Shown: positions 1-13,549 of the stretch, piece after piece
Layout of the letters: every line of letters begins with the position of its first letter
Numbering within the stretch: position 1 is the stretch's first letter
Source of the DNA: Rhea pennata
Lineage: Eukaryota > Chordata > Aves > Rheiformes > Rheidae
Assembly (NCBI RefSeq): GCF_028389875.1
Contig: NC_084666.1
Location: 29,854,308 to 29,918,307 of the forward strand
DNA: 64,000 nucleotides
Direction: 5' to 3'
Made by a program: the position numbers and the translations under genes
The notes under the pieces: generated by a model
Databases searched by the model: none
What the model saw: only the letters and a program-made list of their open reading frames with translations
What the model was told of the DNA's origin: nothing

Positions 1-2703
1 CAAGACACAGTAAATGCTCTAATTCCAAGCAGCATGTGTACTGTTAGCTTGTGAGCCCGTGCATGATACTTGGCTAGACTACTGCTGCTAAACAGAATTT
101 ACACTGTTAGTTTTACCTGCCTTCCTCTCAGTAGGAACATCAGTTCAGGTATCTCCAATCTATCTACCTGCTGAGTACCGCAGACGTCAGGAGAAATTAG
201 TTAAAACTGCTACACTTTTTCCAAACTAATCTGAAAAATTACTGAGGAAGACAGACAGAGGGAATCCATCACATAAGCCTGACTTCATTAGGAAATCTAC
301 ATATAAATTCTTTTATAAATCTTTGTAACAAAAGATAGTGGATATTTTCTTCCTAAGTGCACACTTGCCTGAATTCTGACCAAATAACGGAGGCAAGTAC
401 TAAACCATTCTCCAAAGAGTAAGAAACCAAATACTCAGCAGCTATCAACACATTCAATTGAATTGGGATCATATAAGAAGGTGGATTTCCAAGTCCCAAG
501 CGATAAAGGGCGATGAAGAGAGAAATAACAGAAGACTTTGACTCAATGAAATTATATATCCTAAAGTTACCATGGCTATTGTTGATTATCTCAACTCTTG
601 CATGTAAACTCTGACCTATATCACAGCTAATAAGGAAGGTTCAACATAATAAATGGTATCTTTATTACTTCCTAGATGTATCTTACATTCCTATATAAAA
701 ATCACGATATATCATCTGAAACAAAGTATCTGCATAGCTCACTTAGCCTTGGTATTTCAGTTTCCCACCTAAAAAAGGGTCTTGCTTCAGTTGATTGGTG
801 TGAAAATGTTTTAATTCTCACAAAAAACGTAGGCTGCACAGTTAAACAGTAAATAATAGGACAGACAGATCCCACACCTCCCATCACCCAGTTACTCAGT
901 CTCCATCTTCTTTCCCTCCCATTTAGAGGAGAAGCCTATCCATCTCTCCTTTCTGCTCTACCTTTACTCCCATCTTTACTACTCCCTCCACTGTTTCTTC
1001 TGTGCTCTCTGTGCTTTTCCTTGTGGTGCTGAGAAAATATATAGAAAAAGAAGAATAAAGTCTCCTTACTCAGTGTTTTTAACGTAACCTTACAGTGGAG
1101 TAGATCAGCCCTGTTTATTTCCCACAGTCCAGGCTAGAACATGCTCAGTAGCTCTGAAGTCTGGTCGCAACTAAAGGGATTTGAAACTTATCTACCTTAT
1201 CTGATTTATGACGAAATAAGATTGGGATCCATATTTCATTAGGATGAAACAGATTTAGGCAAATCACTGAGCTGGTACAAACTTCACTTTTCAGAAGTCT
1301 ATCACATTACCTAACATAAGAGCTTGGGATGGCACAAAATAAATAGCCTGATACTGCAGTATAAAAATTCTATTTTTCTCCTAAAACTCTATTTTTCTCC
1401 TAAAAACTCAAGCACTTGCTCTAACATATTCAGGTGCTGTATCTTTCCACTGGAAAGATTTTTTTAAACTTTGTTTTGAGTAAAGAAGAACAGTATCTTC
1501 CCCCTCATCTCATTTTCAGACATAGACTGACTTTCAGTAAAGGTATAACTACAGCAGATACGCAACAGAAAGAATTAGTGCTCAAATGATGTAAGTCTTC
1601 CATATTACAAGCAACTGAAAACAGGGTCTTAGATCAAAACCAGTCAAGCACCATTAACTGCAAGCACTGCTACCTGTAACTCCATCCCCTTTCCTTCATG
1701 TGCAACCAACCATCTCCATCGCACTCCATTGCATTAGGAGTGTGTCAGAAGGCTTTCTGTCGTCAAGACAAAATAATCTGGTTTGAGCAAAGATTGGTAC
1801 GAAGTCTGTTCTATCCGAACAGATCAAAGTGCCTGGTTTGAGGTTCTCCCCCCCACCCCCCATTTCTGACTGGGCCAGCTGAGTAAGTTTAAAAGTTACA
1901 GCTACTTATAAAGAAAAAAGCATGTAAATAAATATACATAGAGGTTACAAGTGGCCCCAGGTAAGAATACAACTGTGATCCTAATGATATGTCAAATTAA
2001 AAACCCTCTCACAAGATATAGGTTAAACTGTCCTGTCTGCTTCTCTTTGCATGGCCACGGATGTGCAAAGCAATCACTAAGCTTACTGTAAGATAAGACT
2101 TGAACAAATTGTCCAAAGACCACACAAACACCAAAATAGACATCACTTGGCCTACCTTCAGCTGGAGAGGGTTTAATGAAACAGGAGAGAGGTAAACCTT
2201 TCACAAATGAGATGGCAAGTGAACAGAGATTGCTACTTGAACCTCTTCAGACATATTCTTTCACTTTCTATGTATTCATACATTAACTGAGCATTACAGT
2301 CATCTCCCCATGAACAAGCATATCTGTGAAAAAAGAGCCCAGCAAGCTGCATGCACAGCACTACATACGTTCATTCACTGCACACACCTCAGAGATACTA
2401 ATTCAAGCTCCCAAAACAATACAGCCACATTAGCATGCTGCATTGCTGAGGCCAGTACTGTAATGAGTTGTTTTTTTTCCCTTGCAGTTTCCAAGACGCC
2501 TTAGGTACAGTTAGTTCAAATGTTTTACTCTACATTCCCATGTGCAGGACGGAAGCTTAATCGAAGCTTACTCTTGCCCGCACACAACATTAACTTCAAT
2601 TTCAAACTGAAGCAGAATGTCAACCTTGCCTGAGGTTGAAATTCTTCTGTTTAAAGCAATATTGTTCTAACAGCAGTAAAATCTGCATACTTACTTGAAT
2701 TAC
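1..2703 (-). other. Probable CLOCK 5' intronic DNA
   Basis: AT-rich sequence with no open frame that resembles a known protein and no exon recognised on either strand. It lies left of a CpG island that sits where the CLOCK promoter is expected from the order CLOCK-PDCL2-NMU in other tetrapods, so it is read as a CLOCK 5' intron on the minus strand. This is inferred from synteny, not from homology. A short tandem duplication of a ctatttttctcctaaaa unit lies near 1370-1410. Confidence 0.4.
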
Positions 2704-2796
2704 CTAGAAATCTGTTGTGCTTTATAGAGTGGGTGGATAGCATTAATAGTTCAAATGTGACATCATCTGAGCAACAGTCTTCTTCAGCACACTCTT
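2704..2796 (-). other. Candidate noncoding 5' exon of CLOCK
   Basis: Read on the minus strand, this 93-nt block follows a T-rich tract ending in cag (tgtttttcag) and ends TTTCTAG before a GTAATT donor, so both splice junctions are plausible. It is the best exon-like block in the left 12 kb. CLOCK genes carry untranslated exons between the CpG-island exon and the first coding exon, which fits a 5'UTR exon here. No CLOCK protein sequence is present. It could also be a chance pairing of splice-like motifs, or an exon of an unrelated noncoding transcript. Confidence 0.33.
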
Positions 2797-3915
2797 CTGA
2801 AAAACAAACAAAAAACCCCCAGTGTTTGATAAAAACAAACTCACTCAAAACAGCTTTTAGAGATGAAATGATAATTGCATTTCCTCTCCTACCATTTCAA
2901 TCCCTTTATTTATATTCTGAAACTGTCCATATCTTCACTTTCCAACTCCTCTGTTCCACTGTGATGAGGTACACATGAGGATGAAAAACTTCAAAACTGC
3001 ACATCACCTGTACCTAACTCTTACTGCATGAAACACAAATGTGGAAGACAAATGCAATAGCCTAACGTTAACATTAAAATTACTGTTTTTACACTGTTTA
3101 AAAAAACATTAATGTAGTTAAAAATGCTTTAGGATATATTATGCCTTTACAGAACACTGTTACTTAAACCAGTCAAAATTCTGGAAAGAAGACACATCAA
3201 CACAATCTAAACTCCATATGTATATTATGGTTCAAACAGGAGAAGTAATCTACCTCTGAACATTAGTTTTAGGCTCTCAGAACATGGCATATATAGAAAA
3301 GACTTGCATCTTCCCTTCTCTAATGAAAAACCTCCTTTTCAGCGAGCTGCACTGAACAGAAGCTAGCTACACAATATGTGTGTTCTATACACATTGTACT
3401 CACAAAAAACAACTTCCCATCTACTACAAATCACAAATTCCTTACCCTTACATCCAAGCACCTCATTTTATTTAAACATGTGTCACTAATAATAAACCTC
3501 ACTGCTGACGATCCTGCTGAGCAGACTACTGCTAGTCAGCATTATCAATACTTTCTATTCCTCACTCCTGTGTGGCAAACTACCTCCTTCAAGGTAGGCA
3601 TAAATATTTCCTTTCAGCATACAGAAGGATAAGCAAAAGATACCTTTTAACATAAGGCATCAAAAAGAAGAACTTCAAACCCCTGTTCTTCATCACCTTG
3701 TTCCTCAATACATAAGTGGAAAACAAATCTCTCAATCAGGGGTCAAAGAATGTCAGTATTTGAAGAAGGCTACCTACTTCAAAAATGCACTTTATCAGAC
3801 AAGTCTGACTTGGTAAGAAGAAATAGCAAGACACTATTACCTATTTATCTACTTTTTTATATAGTAAAAGGAAATATTCTAATGTCAGAAACTGACATAT
3901 TGAATCAAATCCCAG

Positions 3916-3937
3916 TATATATACATATATATATATA

Positions 3938-3985
<48 letters not shown>

Positions 3986-3992
3986 TATATAG
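3916..3992. repeat. (TA)n microsatellite
   Basis: About 77 bp of almost pure TA dinucleotides interrupted by agtgtg and agta. It is probably length-polymorphic. Confidence 0.95.
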
Positions 3993-6900
3993 ATAAGAAA
4001 GAACAAACTGTGGTCTGTGAGACAGGAATAGAGTCTAGGTGCTATTTTGAAAATCTGTCTATGCAAGTTTATGAAATATTACTTTTTATTTCTTATGTCA
4101 CAATGTGACAAGATTAAAATAACTCATTGTAAACCAACCATGTATGTAATTGTACATACAAGGCAGCACTAGTTTCACCAAAATCATTTTGAAATGTAAT
4201 ATCAGTTAATCAAATGAAAAATCAGTTCATGATCCTTTTGACTTGGATAAAGTGGTAGTGACTCAATCAATCCAGAGGCTTCTACAACCCCACCTCAATT
4301 GTATTGAAACTTGTAAAAAGTCCTCCAGCTTATACAGAAACTGGGCTGAACAGGAAACAGAGTCATAGAGCAACACAAACGCCTAAAATAGAATTTTCAG
4401 GCACAGTTGCTTGTTCTTTTGCCGTTCATTCTATTTACAATCTAAATTGGCAACCGAATTTCTTAGGGATTTTTTTTAAAAAAATCTTAGTACTAGAACA
4501 TGCATCCAGACTTCTCTGCCAAACTGATCATACTAGCACATTCTCAAATCCTTTTCCTGTCTCTCCCTTTTTTCATAAATGCCAAATATGTCAACATAAC
4601 TTATTTGCTGCCCCCATTTCTTACCACCTTCTAGTTCTTCATCTTGATTCAGCCTACTCTTCTGATTTTATTATGCCTTTCAAATACTGCATAACAACAC
4701 AGTTTCACTCTTTTCCTTCAAATCCCTCTATTATTTTGAAGTATGTTATGCACCTTTCATTTCTCTATTTTCAACTTCTTTCTTCCTGATCCATCCTTAT
4801 TCCCAACTTAAAAGCATCAACTTGTTTGATTCACTTATTTAGATCACTGCCCCCCCTTTCTGAGATCCTTTTCCGTATTTTCTGTGTCAGTGAAATTCAA
4901 TCATAAGCTCATCAAGGCTAGAACCATATTCTCAGCATCTCTGAAGCACAAATGTTTAACCAATGCTTCTGAGCTGGAAAAAAAATACAAATTGAAAAAA
5001 TGAACTATAGTACTTTAACAAAAAAATTTTCACCAGAAAATTCATGTTCATTGCAATAGATCAGAAAACCATATTATAAGCAAAATTTGTTGGAACTCTA
5101 GTTTCATTCTCAATGCAGATGCTGGTAGTAGCTTGATTACACATAATGAATGTTGCTGCTTTGAATAGCAAGAAAAAAATTATTAAAGCACATTACTACA
5201 TTAAAATTGACAGCGGGGAATGCAGCAGGGGGGAAGGGAAGATTCTGCATTCCTACTCTGACAGTTCTTGGAAGCTGTGATTCATGTTGCTACTTGCTTT
5301 TCAACTTACAGACAGAGGAAAATCCGGTTTCCTTTAGAAAAGCACAAAACAAAGCTGCGTAACTATTTTGTGGTTATGGTATTTTAAAACTGAAAGTGAG
5401 TCCAAAGGATACTTGAAAATAGTGATCTAGAATTTGTAAATACTGTAAAGTTTACAAATTGTTACACTGTTTCCATACAGTGTATATATTGGTTATTAAA
5501 GGCTGGAAAAGTATATTTGACATTAGTGAATGCAGAATTCTCTGGAAGTAACAGCAGCAAGCTTACAAAATTGCCTTCACTTCCATCATTACTAAGCCTA
5601 TTAGAAGTTTGTCTAAACCTATCAGCAGAATGAACAGGAGTTGAATCCTATCAGCAGTTGAAACTTGATAGAATCTTTCAAGTTTAACCTAACAAGGCAA
5701 ATTTCCATCTAAGGTTTATTGTCATTAATAGGTAACACAAACATAGGTAAGAGAGGAAAGAACTAGAAATTTTATGATTCTAGTGAGAACTCCAACTCCT
5801 TTTTCTTTTCAACCTGGAGCTCCATGTCACAAGATAGAGGAGTGGGTTTCCAAGAAGTCACACTCAGGAGGTACTATCTTTTAATTTTACTTTGAGAGAA
5901 AATCATAATTTTTGGCTATTATTAAACAAATTTAGTACAGTAAATGATATCAACAGAAGTCTTTAAACAGCATTCTACCTGTTTTTTCTCTCTATTGTTA
6001 AAAGTAATTATTTACTATGGCTAAGTAAATACTTTTAAACAGAAATTTCTTAAGCCACAGGTTACACTTTTTTTTCTTCTTTACCATCAAGGGCAAGGTC
6101 TAAAGTTCTAATCTTTGTAAAGAAATAAGCCAAAACTACTTTTATTCCCACTAAAAAAGGGAAAAATAACACTTTTATCAGAGCCTCAAGTTATGTAGGC
6201 AGGATATATATATTATTTCAGCTAGGTTTTACAAACTAATGTAAAGTTGGAATCTGGCAACCCTCCAGTCAGAGAAACTTAGAATCACCTAATTCTGATC
6301 AAGACTATAGATCTTTGGTCAGCAGTCAAAATAACCTTTACATTTATCATTAGCAAATTCTTCAGTGGCAGCAAAGCACACTTTTTCCAGCTCGATGTCC
6401 TTTACTGACTCTCTGCTCTCCCCTATCACAAAAAGCCAGCTTCCCCTCTTGTCCTGCCTCCAACAGGCCGTGATATTCTTAATCCCCACCCCCTTCAAAA
6501 ATAGCCCGGTGTGCTGCCTGTCTTCTCAAGCCTCTTTGACACACACAACCATCCTCTGTTCCCCCATCCAACAGGGACCCAGCACATGCTGAACACACAG
6601 GTGAGCACCAAACCCGCAGTACAACATCCCTCAGAGAGCCCTCATACAGGTCCCTCTCTGCCCTGCTCGCTCGTATTCTCAAAACTGTAAGAACGTGACA
6701 GCCTGAGATTTCTGTCCCTCCTACAAACGTGGTTATAATTTCAAAAACTATCGGGAAAGACACAATGAAAGAATGACAGAAAAAGAGCAAACTGCATAAG
6801 CCACATTTCCTTAGGAAACCAAACTAAAGAAAGACAACTGTCTACAGCCTTCAATGGAGAAAACTTACTTGTTGTTCACTAAGCCAAGGGAAATATGCAG

Positions 6901-9098
6901 ATTTTGATGGAATACCTGCTTTCTCTCACTTTCCACACCTTCATACTTTGGTGTCAAACACACCTGACAGAGTAAAGGCTGGGAAAGTTACTCCACATTC
7001 CAAGATGTCTTTTTTTCTAATGTATCTTGAATGTTTTGGATGACTAATGCAAACTAAGATACTCCAAACCTTTGGCAAGCTTTGTCTGAAGAACGCTGAA
7101 TCTCCTACCCGCCCACAGCAGCAGGAGTTTGCCCTATGAGAATTCACAACCACCTTCTGGCCAGCAGCACCAGACTTCTGCAATATTATTCTTTGAAATA
7201 ATTTTGCCAGAGTGCATGTCAAAAAAATCCACAACTCAAAAGCTAAAAGCTCATCTGACATTACATTAAACACGTAATGAAACAGCCAACAGAAAAATCA
7301 AATACTTTTAAGTGTCAGAAACTTTCATTTACTATACCATTAAAAACTTTTATCACCCTGGATGTAATTCATAAAGTATAAAAATGGCAACTTATGTTTT
7401 ATTTACAGCAACAGCATTCTCAGAATTTGAAATATGAGATTGGCTGTATTAATACAATTTATTTTGAAGCATCCTTTTTTTTTTCATTAGACAGCTCAGT
7501 ATCTCATACTCACTTTCTCTAAGATCTCAATTTAACATGTTAAAAATTATATTTGCCATGTTTTTAATGCACATTTTAGGAAATTCATGCATTCTTTCTT
7601 ATCTCCTTCCTTCAAGGAGACAACACTTGCTACAGGTCATCCTCTATTTACAAATATTTTCCCCCACGGTATCTATGAGGAAGTGCTGGAAGTTTCTGGG
7701 TAACTACCAGTTCAGTAAGTAATGGGATGTTTCTTGGATCTCAGATTGATCTTTTGCAACAATTGAGATATACTCAGCTGCTTGTGGAGCTGCAAGCCAA
7801 AAAAACACGTAGATTTCATCTGCAATGTAAGGGGCATTATCTTGTTAACAACACTGCATTCTACTCTAAAACAACTAAAATTCAGACATTATGCTGGATG
7901 ATCAGCCCATCACCAGCCACCCTTTCTCTTCACAGAATCCTGTAGCTCCACCACTATCACATGAGAAGTTAATTACTACGTCTCATGGCCTGCTCTGGCT
8001 GTAAGCGTTAGGCAACGCTGCGCTAAACTACAATCTCTCCCGAAAAGGGATTATAAGCAAGGCTCAAAGTGGGGATTTTATGAAGTGGAATACACAGCTC
8101 TAAGGTGAGTACCTAAGCCAGGGAGAACTGCACACCTCAGGAACACATTTGAAAAGGGTAGTAGGGAAGTGAATCACTGAAGGTAAGGTCTTATGCCTTC
8201 AACTCTTTCTAAAGGCTTATGACCCAGGTAAGGTTAGTGCTTGCAATCCTGAGCACTGTCCTAGACATACATGGCTAAGCTTTCCCTTTAAAACAAGAGT
8301 AATCCACATCTTTACTGTACTACCATGAGAAAAAAAGATGTGCTCTCATTTTTGTCCAACAGTTCAATGGTTACAGCACAGTAACAGAGACTAAAGGAAA
8401 CCTGAGTGCCATTCCCTACTGTCAGAAGGGGTTCATCTCTCAGGAGGCTCCACATGTCTCTGTGAAGCGGGACCAAGTCACAGCCTCTCATTTCAATGGC
8501 ATTCTTCAGAACAGGGGAAAAAAATAAGTAGTAAAACTTTGCTGGAGAGAGCCAGCATGCAAAACTGTGCACACCTCTCTAGGGAGAAGGATATTCAAAC
8601 GAGACAGATGCGTCATGGTTTCCCGTCCCTAAAGGCACTTAAAATTTTAAATGGAAGAATCTGAAATAGCTTCGGGATAAAGGCTTGAACCAAGGTGCCC
8701 AAGCCCTTTTTTTCTAACCATCTCTTTTTAGCCTGATTAGACTTTAATCACCTTGTACACAGTGAAAAAGCCTCAACAAATCTCTTTTTTACGTTCAGGG
8801 TTTGGGGAGGTGGGGGGCTGGCTTTTAAAGGAGACATCAACAAAGCTTCCTCCTCCTCCCTTGCATTTCCAAAGGAAAGCAAGAGTCACCACTGGGTTTT
8901 GGACTGAGCCCAATGCCATAGGTGTGCCTGAGGTGTGGTTTGAACATGCCTGTGGACAAGTGAACGCCTAAATTACAGGTTACCTAATTTATGAACCCTA
9001 ATCAAATTTTGATGCTCAGTTTTGACAAGATTATGGTAGTTCTGAGTAAGAACAAAACTTTGAAGTGTTTGGAAAATCTTACTAATGAAAGCCTAAGA

Positions 9099-9129
9099 CA
9101 TATATGGGCCAAATTTTAGCCCATATATG
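9099..9129. repeat. Perfect 11-bp inverted repeat
   Basis: The arms catatatgggc (9099-9109) and gcccatatatg (9119-9129) are exact reverse complements around a 9-nt loop. No terminal repeats or coding sequence accompany it. Confidence 0.8.
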
Positions 9130-12117
9130 ACTAAAATTTTATTTTAGAATAGATATCCAAAATCCACCTAAATCCCCGTTTTGACTCCTCTAAATTCTCT
9201 CCTCTAAATAAACCAAACTAACATACATCAAAAACTTTCTCAGAGATAACTGCAAATATCCTTTTTAATGGGACTCTAAAAGGACCTATATGGAAAAGAA
9301 GGCCATATAGACTCATTTAAAGCATGTTTTAAAACAAATCTGTCTTGCTCCAGAAACTGCTTTATTCTGTTGCAACATTAGCATTTTATTCTGATCTCTT
9401 TAACCTGTGATGCTAGGCTGTCATAACAGGTGAAACAATATTAGCTTCAAAACTTAAGCATCCTCACATACCCAAAGGGTTTCTTAAACATAATCAAACT
9501 CATTCAAGGCATTTAAGTAGCCACACTTTTATCATAAACATCCATAGCATATACTAATCCATAAGCCCAAACAGCAGTCTTTATCAATCCCCAAAGAGAC
9601 TACATTCTTTTTTAAAATCCATATTTAATGAAATATTAATATTGCTAAAGATGATTTTGTAATATACTCAGCAATGTTCCTCAGAATATCAGTACAGAAA
9701 AAATAAAAATGATTCAGTGACTTTAATGACAACAGCTAGAAAGAGCCCAGAGTGCAATGCTAAACTGCTCAAAGATTCTAAGAACCAATGAAACTTTTGT
9801 TGTTTCTGACACCTTTTACATATCTGATTACCTATTCTAAAAAGCAATTAATTCTCTCACAAAAAGTATGAGAATCTTAAGGCTATAAAATTAAACACTT
9901 GGGCATGAGGTATGCCAAAATTAAAGTGGCCTTTGCATCACAAAGGAATTTTGTGGCAGAAGTAGGGGTTGAGAATTCAATCCTTCAGGGCAGCACTCAG
10001 ATGCATAAACCATGAGTCTCCTTCCTCATCCATGTTTTTTGCATTTCACATCTTTTAACTCTCGCAACAAATGAACTGGGATATGTCCAACAGCCAACCA
10101 TTGCAAATTTCTACCCAACCTCATTAACAGAGCTAACAAAACAACAAACTGCAATAGTAAGCTGTTTATCCCACGAGGACCAACCCCAGAAGCAAATGAG
10201 GTAAACTCCCCAGAGGATATCCACATTTGCAGGTGCCAGAGTTGCTTGGAGACACTGCAATATGTCCTTCATTCCAGGCTCCGGTATGTGACCAAAGGGA
10301 CATTTCCTACACCTCTTTCTATTTTGAAACACTATTAAATTCAAAGCAATAACAACAATAACAATTCAGTACTAGCAGAACATTAGAGACAGTTGAATGG
10401 TTTGGCCACTGTTTGGCAGTAGTCCCACAAATTCTTTTCTCCCTCCAAAGATGAGGCTACCTTAAAACAGCTACTGCTCTCACAGTACAGTGCCATCCGC
10501 TCCTGCCCTTGTGCCATCCTTTCAGTGGTGCCAGTGCAGCCTTCAGCAGGGTGAACCAGCTCAACTAGCGTATCAGTTAAAAAATACTTTGCAAAATAGA
10601 AGATAAGGATGGCAGAAACCACTAATACCATCTTTGCTACCCATCTTTGTGAATTCTAGTGTTCATTTGGAAACTTATCTCTAAACTATACTAAAAAGGC
10701 TGAAATGCTAACATGCACTCTTCTTTATTCCAAACCTTTTCAAATGTCTACCAAAGTCTTAAACTCAAAAAAAAAAAAAACTAATCCATTACCATGTGAT
10801 GAGAAAGAAGACACCTTTGTTGTAATTTTGCTTCATCCTACCAACATCATAAATGTGATAGCTTTTTATCAAAAGCTGTATTACAATATTATTTTTCTAT
10901 TCTAAAAGAAGTACTATCCATAGTCTCCAATCTACAAAGTCAAAAAGCCTCCCAACTTCAGCACAGACAGCAGATTGCACATCTCTTCCTTAAAGGGAGC
11001 ATAAATAAAAAGCAGTAGTTTTCAAATGATGGAGAACACCTGCATTTTTGAATCAGAACTATTTTTAACTCATGTTTTTCATTTTTAGTGAAAAAAAATC
11101 ACAGTTTTGGAAATTCATACAAACATTTCATATAAAGAATATACAGGATGAGGAAGGGGTATTATCTCTACTACTGATCTGTAACTTCAGCCTTTTGTCC
11201 AACTTCTGAACACGGTCAAAAAAAATAGCAAAAGCTCAAAGCTCTGAAAAGCAACTGTTTCCTCAGCAAGATCAACCCATCCATGAAGCTTCATGACTTC
11301 AGCGAAATCCTACACTACCAAGATAATTAACCAACCCTGCAAATAAAATTTGAAGTAATTACGAGTCAGATACTTTTTCAATTAAGTATAAAAAGTGTAA
11401 AATTAGCCACAAGAGGGAGTTTATGTGGTCCTTAGAGCATTAAGAAAGAAAACATTAGGAAATACATGTAAAATAAAAGGACATAAGGAAAGCAGATAAG
11501 ACTTTTCTATAAAAGAACATGAAGCAGAAGAAATAAATATGAGACACTGCTCAATGATATTTTAAACCATTAAAAATCAGCTTGGGAGTTACTTTTTTCC
11601 TCTTTGAACTATTTCTTAAGAGGAAGTAATCTCACTTATCAACAAAGTCCTCATACCTTGAGAACATTAGTGCCCAAAAACCAAACCACAAAACCCTAAC
11701 CCAAACATTTAATACTGTATATATGTGGAAGCAATCCCATCTTACTTAATACGTCTGTAATATTACAACAGAGTTTATTAAACAGATGCAGATAAAAAAA
11801 TAGTAGTTTATTTAAATAAAATTTTGCAAAGTGACTTATCCTGACAAACAAGAACCCCCTACTACAACAGTCAAATACCATCTAGTTTTGAGTAACAGGT
11901 CCAATCCCCCAGATAATCAGAGACAAAACTAATTTTATTGTTCAAAGAGGTCAACCTGAACGCAACACAACTACTCATAATGAACTTTGCCAGGACTACT
12001 GGAGTTGAGGCGTATTTCTCCAGCATTTCTTTCACTAAAATATTTGCTTAAACAATTCTCTTGCCTTCTGGCACACCTGCCACACAGAGAAATGATCTAG
12101 GTTAAATATAACCACAT

Positions 12118-12118
<1 letters not shown>

Positions 12119-12151
<33 letters not shown>
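12119..12151 (+). repeat. 33-nt poly-A tract
   Basis: An uninterrupted run of 33 A just outside the CpG island. It could be a retroposon tail, but I see no recognisable element upstream and no clear target-site duplication. On the minus strand it is a T tract within the presumed CLOCK intron. Confidence 0.9.
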
Positions 12152-12154
<3 letters not shown>

Positions 12155-13271
12155 GTTAATTTTAACCTGGATCGTTTCCCCCATTAGTTAAGGGCACAGC
12201 TCCACCAACAGTTGTGCCGGTGCGGCTGAGGGGGGCAGCACAGAGGTGGAAGCGCGGAGCAGGGCACAGGCGGGCCTGCGGGTCAACACCGCCACCAAAA
12301 GCGCTGCCCGTCAAACTATGCCCCGAGAAAGATCTCGAGGAAGAGGGTCCACGACCAGCCGCTCTCGTCCGCACATGGCGCTTCGCATCGCAGCTAGAAC
12401 CGTCTCTGCCTTTACCTGCGCCTCTTAATCGGGCAACTTTCAACGTTTGTATGAAGAAGCCGTGACAAAACTCTCAGGACAAATGTTTCATAGCTTAAAA
12501 AAAAAAAAAACTCCTCCTCACGGGGGAAAGAAATAAATAAATCCGTGTTTATATCCCAGGTCAAAAGTAACAGGAATGGGAAAACGAAACCGAGCAAGGA
12601 GCGAGCCGGGCCGGAGGGAAGCCCGACACGGCGAGGCGGCGCCGCGCCCGCGGCCCGCGCAGCGCAGCGCACACGCGCGGCGGCTGACGCGCGGGCTCCG
12701 GGACGCGCCCGCCGCGCGACACGGCCGGGCACCGTCTCTCCGAGCCGCCCGCGCCGCGGCAGCGGGCAGCCCGCAGCGCCCGCGGAGGGCGGCGGGGCAC
12801 GCTGCGCCGCTCCGCCGCAGCGGGGCCGGCGGCGGCGGCCCGGGCGGGCGCCGCGCCAGGCGGGCAGCGCTCCAAACGTGCCCGGGACTGCTGACAGCAG
12901 CGAAGTGGGTCACCGGGCCTAGCGGGTGCCCCGCGAGCGGCCCCGGCCCCGGCCCCGGCCCGCCGCCGCCCGCGCCCTGCCCAAGGGCGGCCGCTGCCCT
13001 CGCCGCGCGCCGCCGCTGCCCTGGCGGCGGGGGGACCCGCCGGCGCTGTCAAACTTTAATGGCTCCCTCCGCGGCGTCCCCCGGGGGGGAGCCGCGCCGC
13101 GCCGCGCCGCGCCCCGCCGCCGCGCCGCGCGCTCTCACCGGCACGCGCAGCCGCTGCCCGCCCGGCCCCCGCCGCGAAGCCGCTTCCTGCGCGCAGCGCC
13201 GAGCCCGCCGCCAGCCCAGAGCCTCCTCCAGCGGCAGCGCCAGCAGCCGGGCCTGGGAGTCCCTCGCCACC

Positions 13272-13507
13272 GCGCCTGCGCCGCCGAGCCCACCGGCGGC
13301 AGCCGCGGCGCCTCGCGCCACCGCGCGTGCGCCGAGGCGCACTGCAAGCCGCAGCACCCCGGCCCCTCCGTCGGGGCGGCCGCCCCCGCGCATGCGCCGA
13401 GCTGCGCCGCGCACGGCGGCGGCCGCGGAGCCGCTTCCCGCCCGCCGCCGGCCCTGCCGCGCGTGCGCGCTGCCCGCCTCGGAGCCGCCCGGGCGCCGCG
13501 CACGCGC
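13272..13507. promoter_or_regulatory. Cluster of five NRF1-like GCGCNTGCGC sites
   Basis: Sites at 13272-13281 (gcgcctgcgc), 13323-13332 (gcgcgtgcgc), 13388-13397 (gcgcatgcgc, perfect palindrome), 13459-13468 (gcgcgtgcgc) and 13498-13507 (gcgcacgcgc, reverse orientation). Starts are 39-71 bp apart. NRF1 binds such palindromes in TATA-less housekeeping promoters. High GC content raises the chance rate, but the spacing and the perfect central copy argue for real sites. Confidence 0.55.
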
Positions 13508-13542
13508 GGTGGGGAGCCGCGCCGCCCGCCTGACCCCGCGCG

Positions 13543-13549
13543 CCTCACC
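13543..13549 (-). other. Candidate splice donor of CLOCK exon 1
   Basis: On the minus strand the sequence reads GCGAG then GTGAGGCGCG, a strong donor context, with the exon edge at 13549. If it is used, the first noncoding exon would lie between here and a start site around 13.6-13.9 kb. Another GTGAG lies near 13130-13137. The choice between them cannot be made without transcript data. Confidence 0.25.

Larger units (their letters stand above)
2797..12118 (-). other. Probable CLOCK intron 1 sequence
   Basis: About 9.3 kb of AT-rich DNA with no recognisable coding exon. It contains a TA microsatellite near 3.9 kb, a pyrimidine-rich stretch around 4.54-4.86 kb, an 11-bp-arm hairpin near 9.1 kb and short poly-A runs (for example around 10.77 kb). 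The longest open frame (4304-4789, plus strand) has no motif I recognise and looks random. Assignment to CLOCK is by gene order only. Confidence 0.4.

Noticed and set aside
4304-4789. 161-codon plus-strand open frame
   Set aside because: No recognisable motif, pyrimidine-rich low-complexity composition and no splice or homology support.
4540-4970. Possible ancient repeat ending in caatcataagctcatcaagg
   Set aside because: The phrase resembles a common decayed amniote repeat end, but the match is short and I cannot name a family.
8340-8480. Possible ancient tRNA-derived or MIR-like repeat (caatggttacagcacag region)
   Set aside because: Only a short resemblance to box-A-like sequence and no box B or tail. 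Too weak to annotate.
10026-10631. Three overlapping minus-strand open frames
   Set aside because: Different frames, none with conserved motifs or convincing splice sites. Not CLOCK coding sequence.
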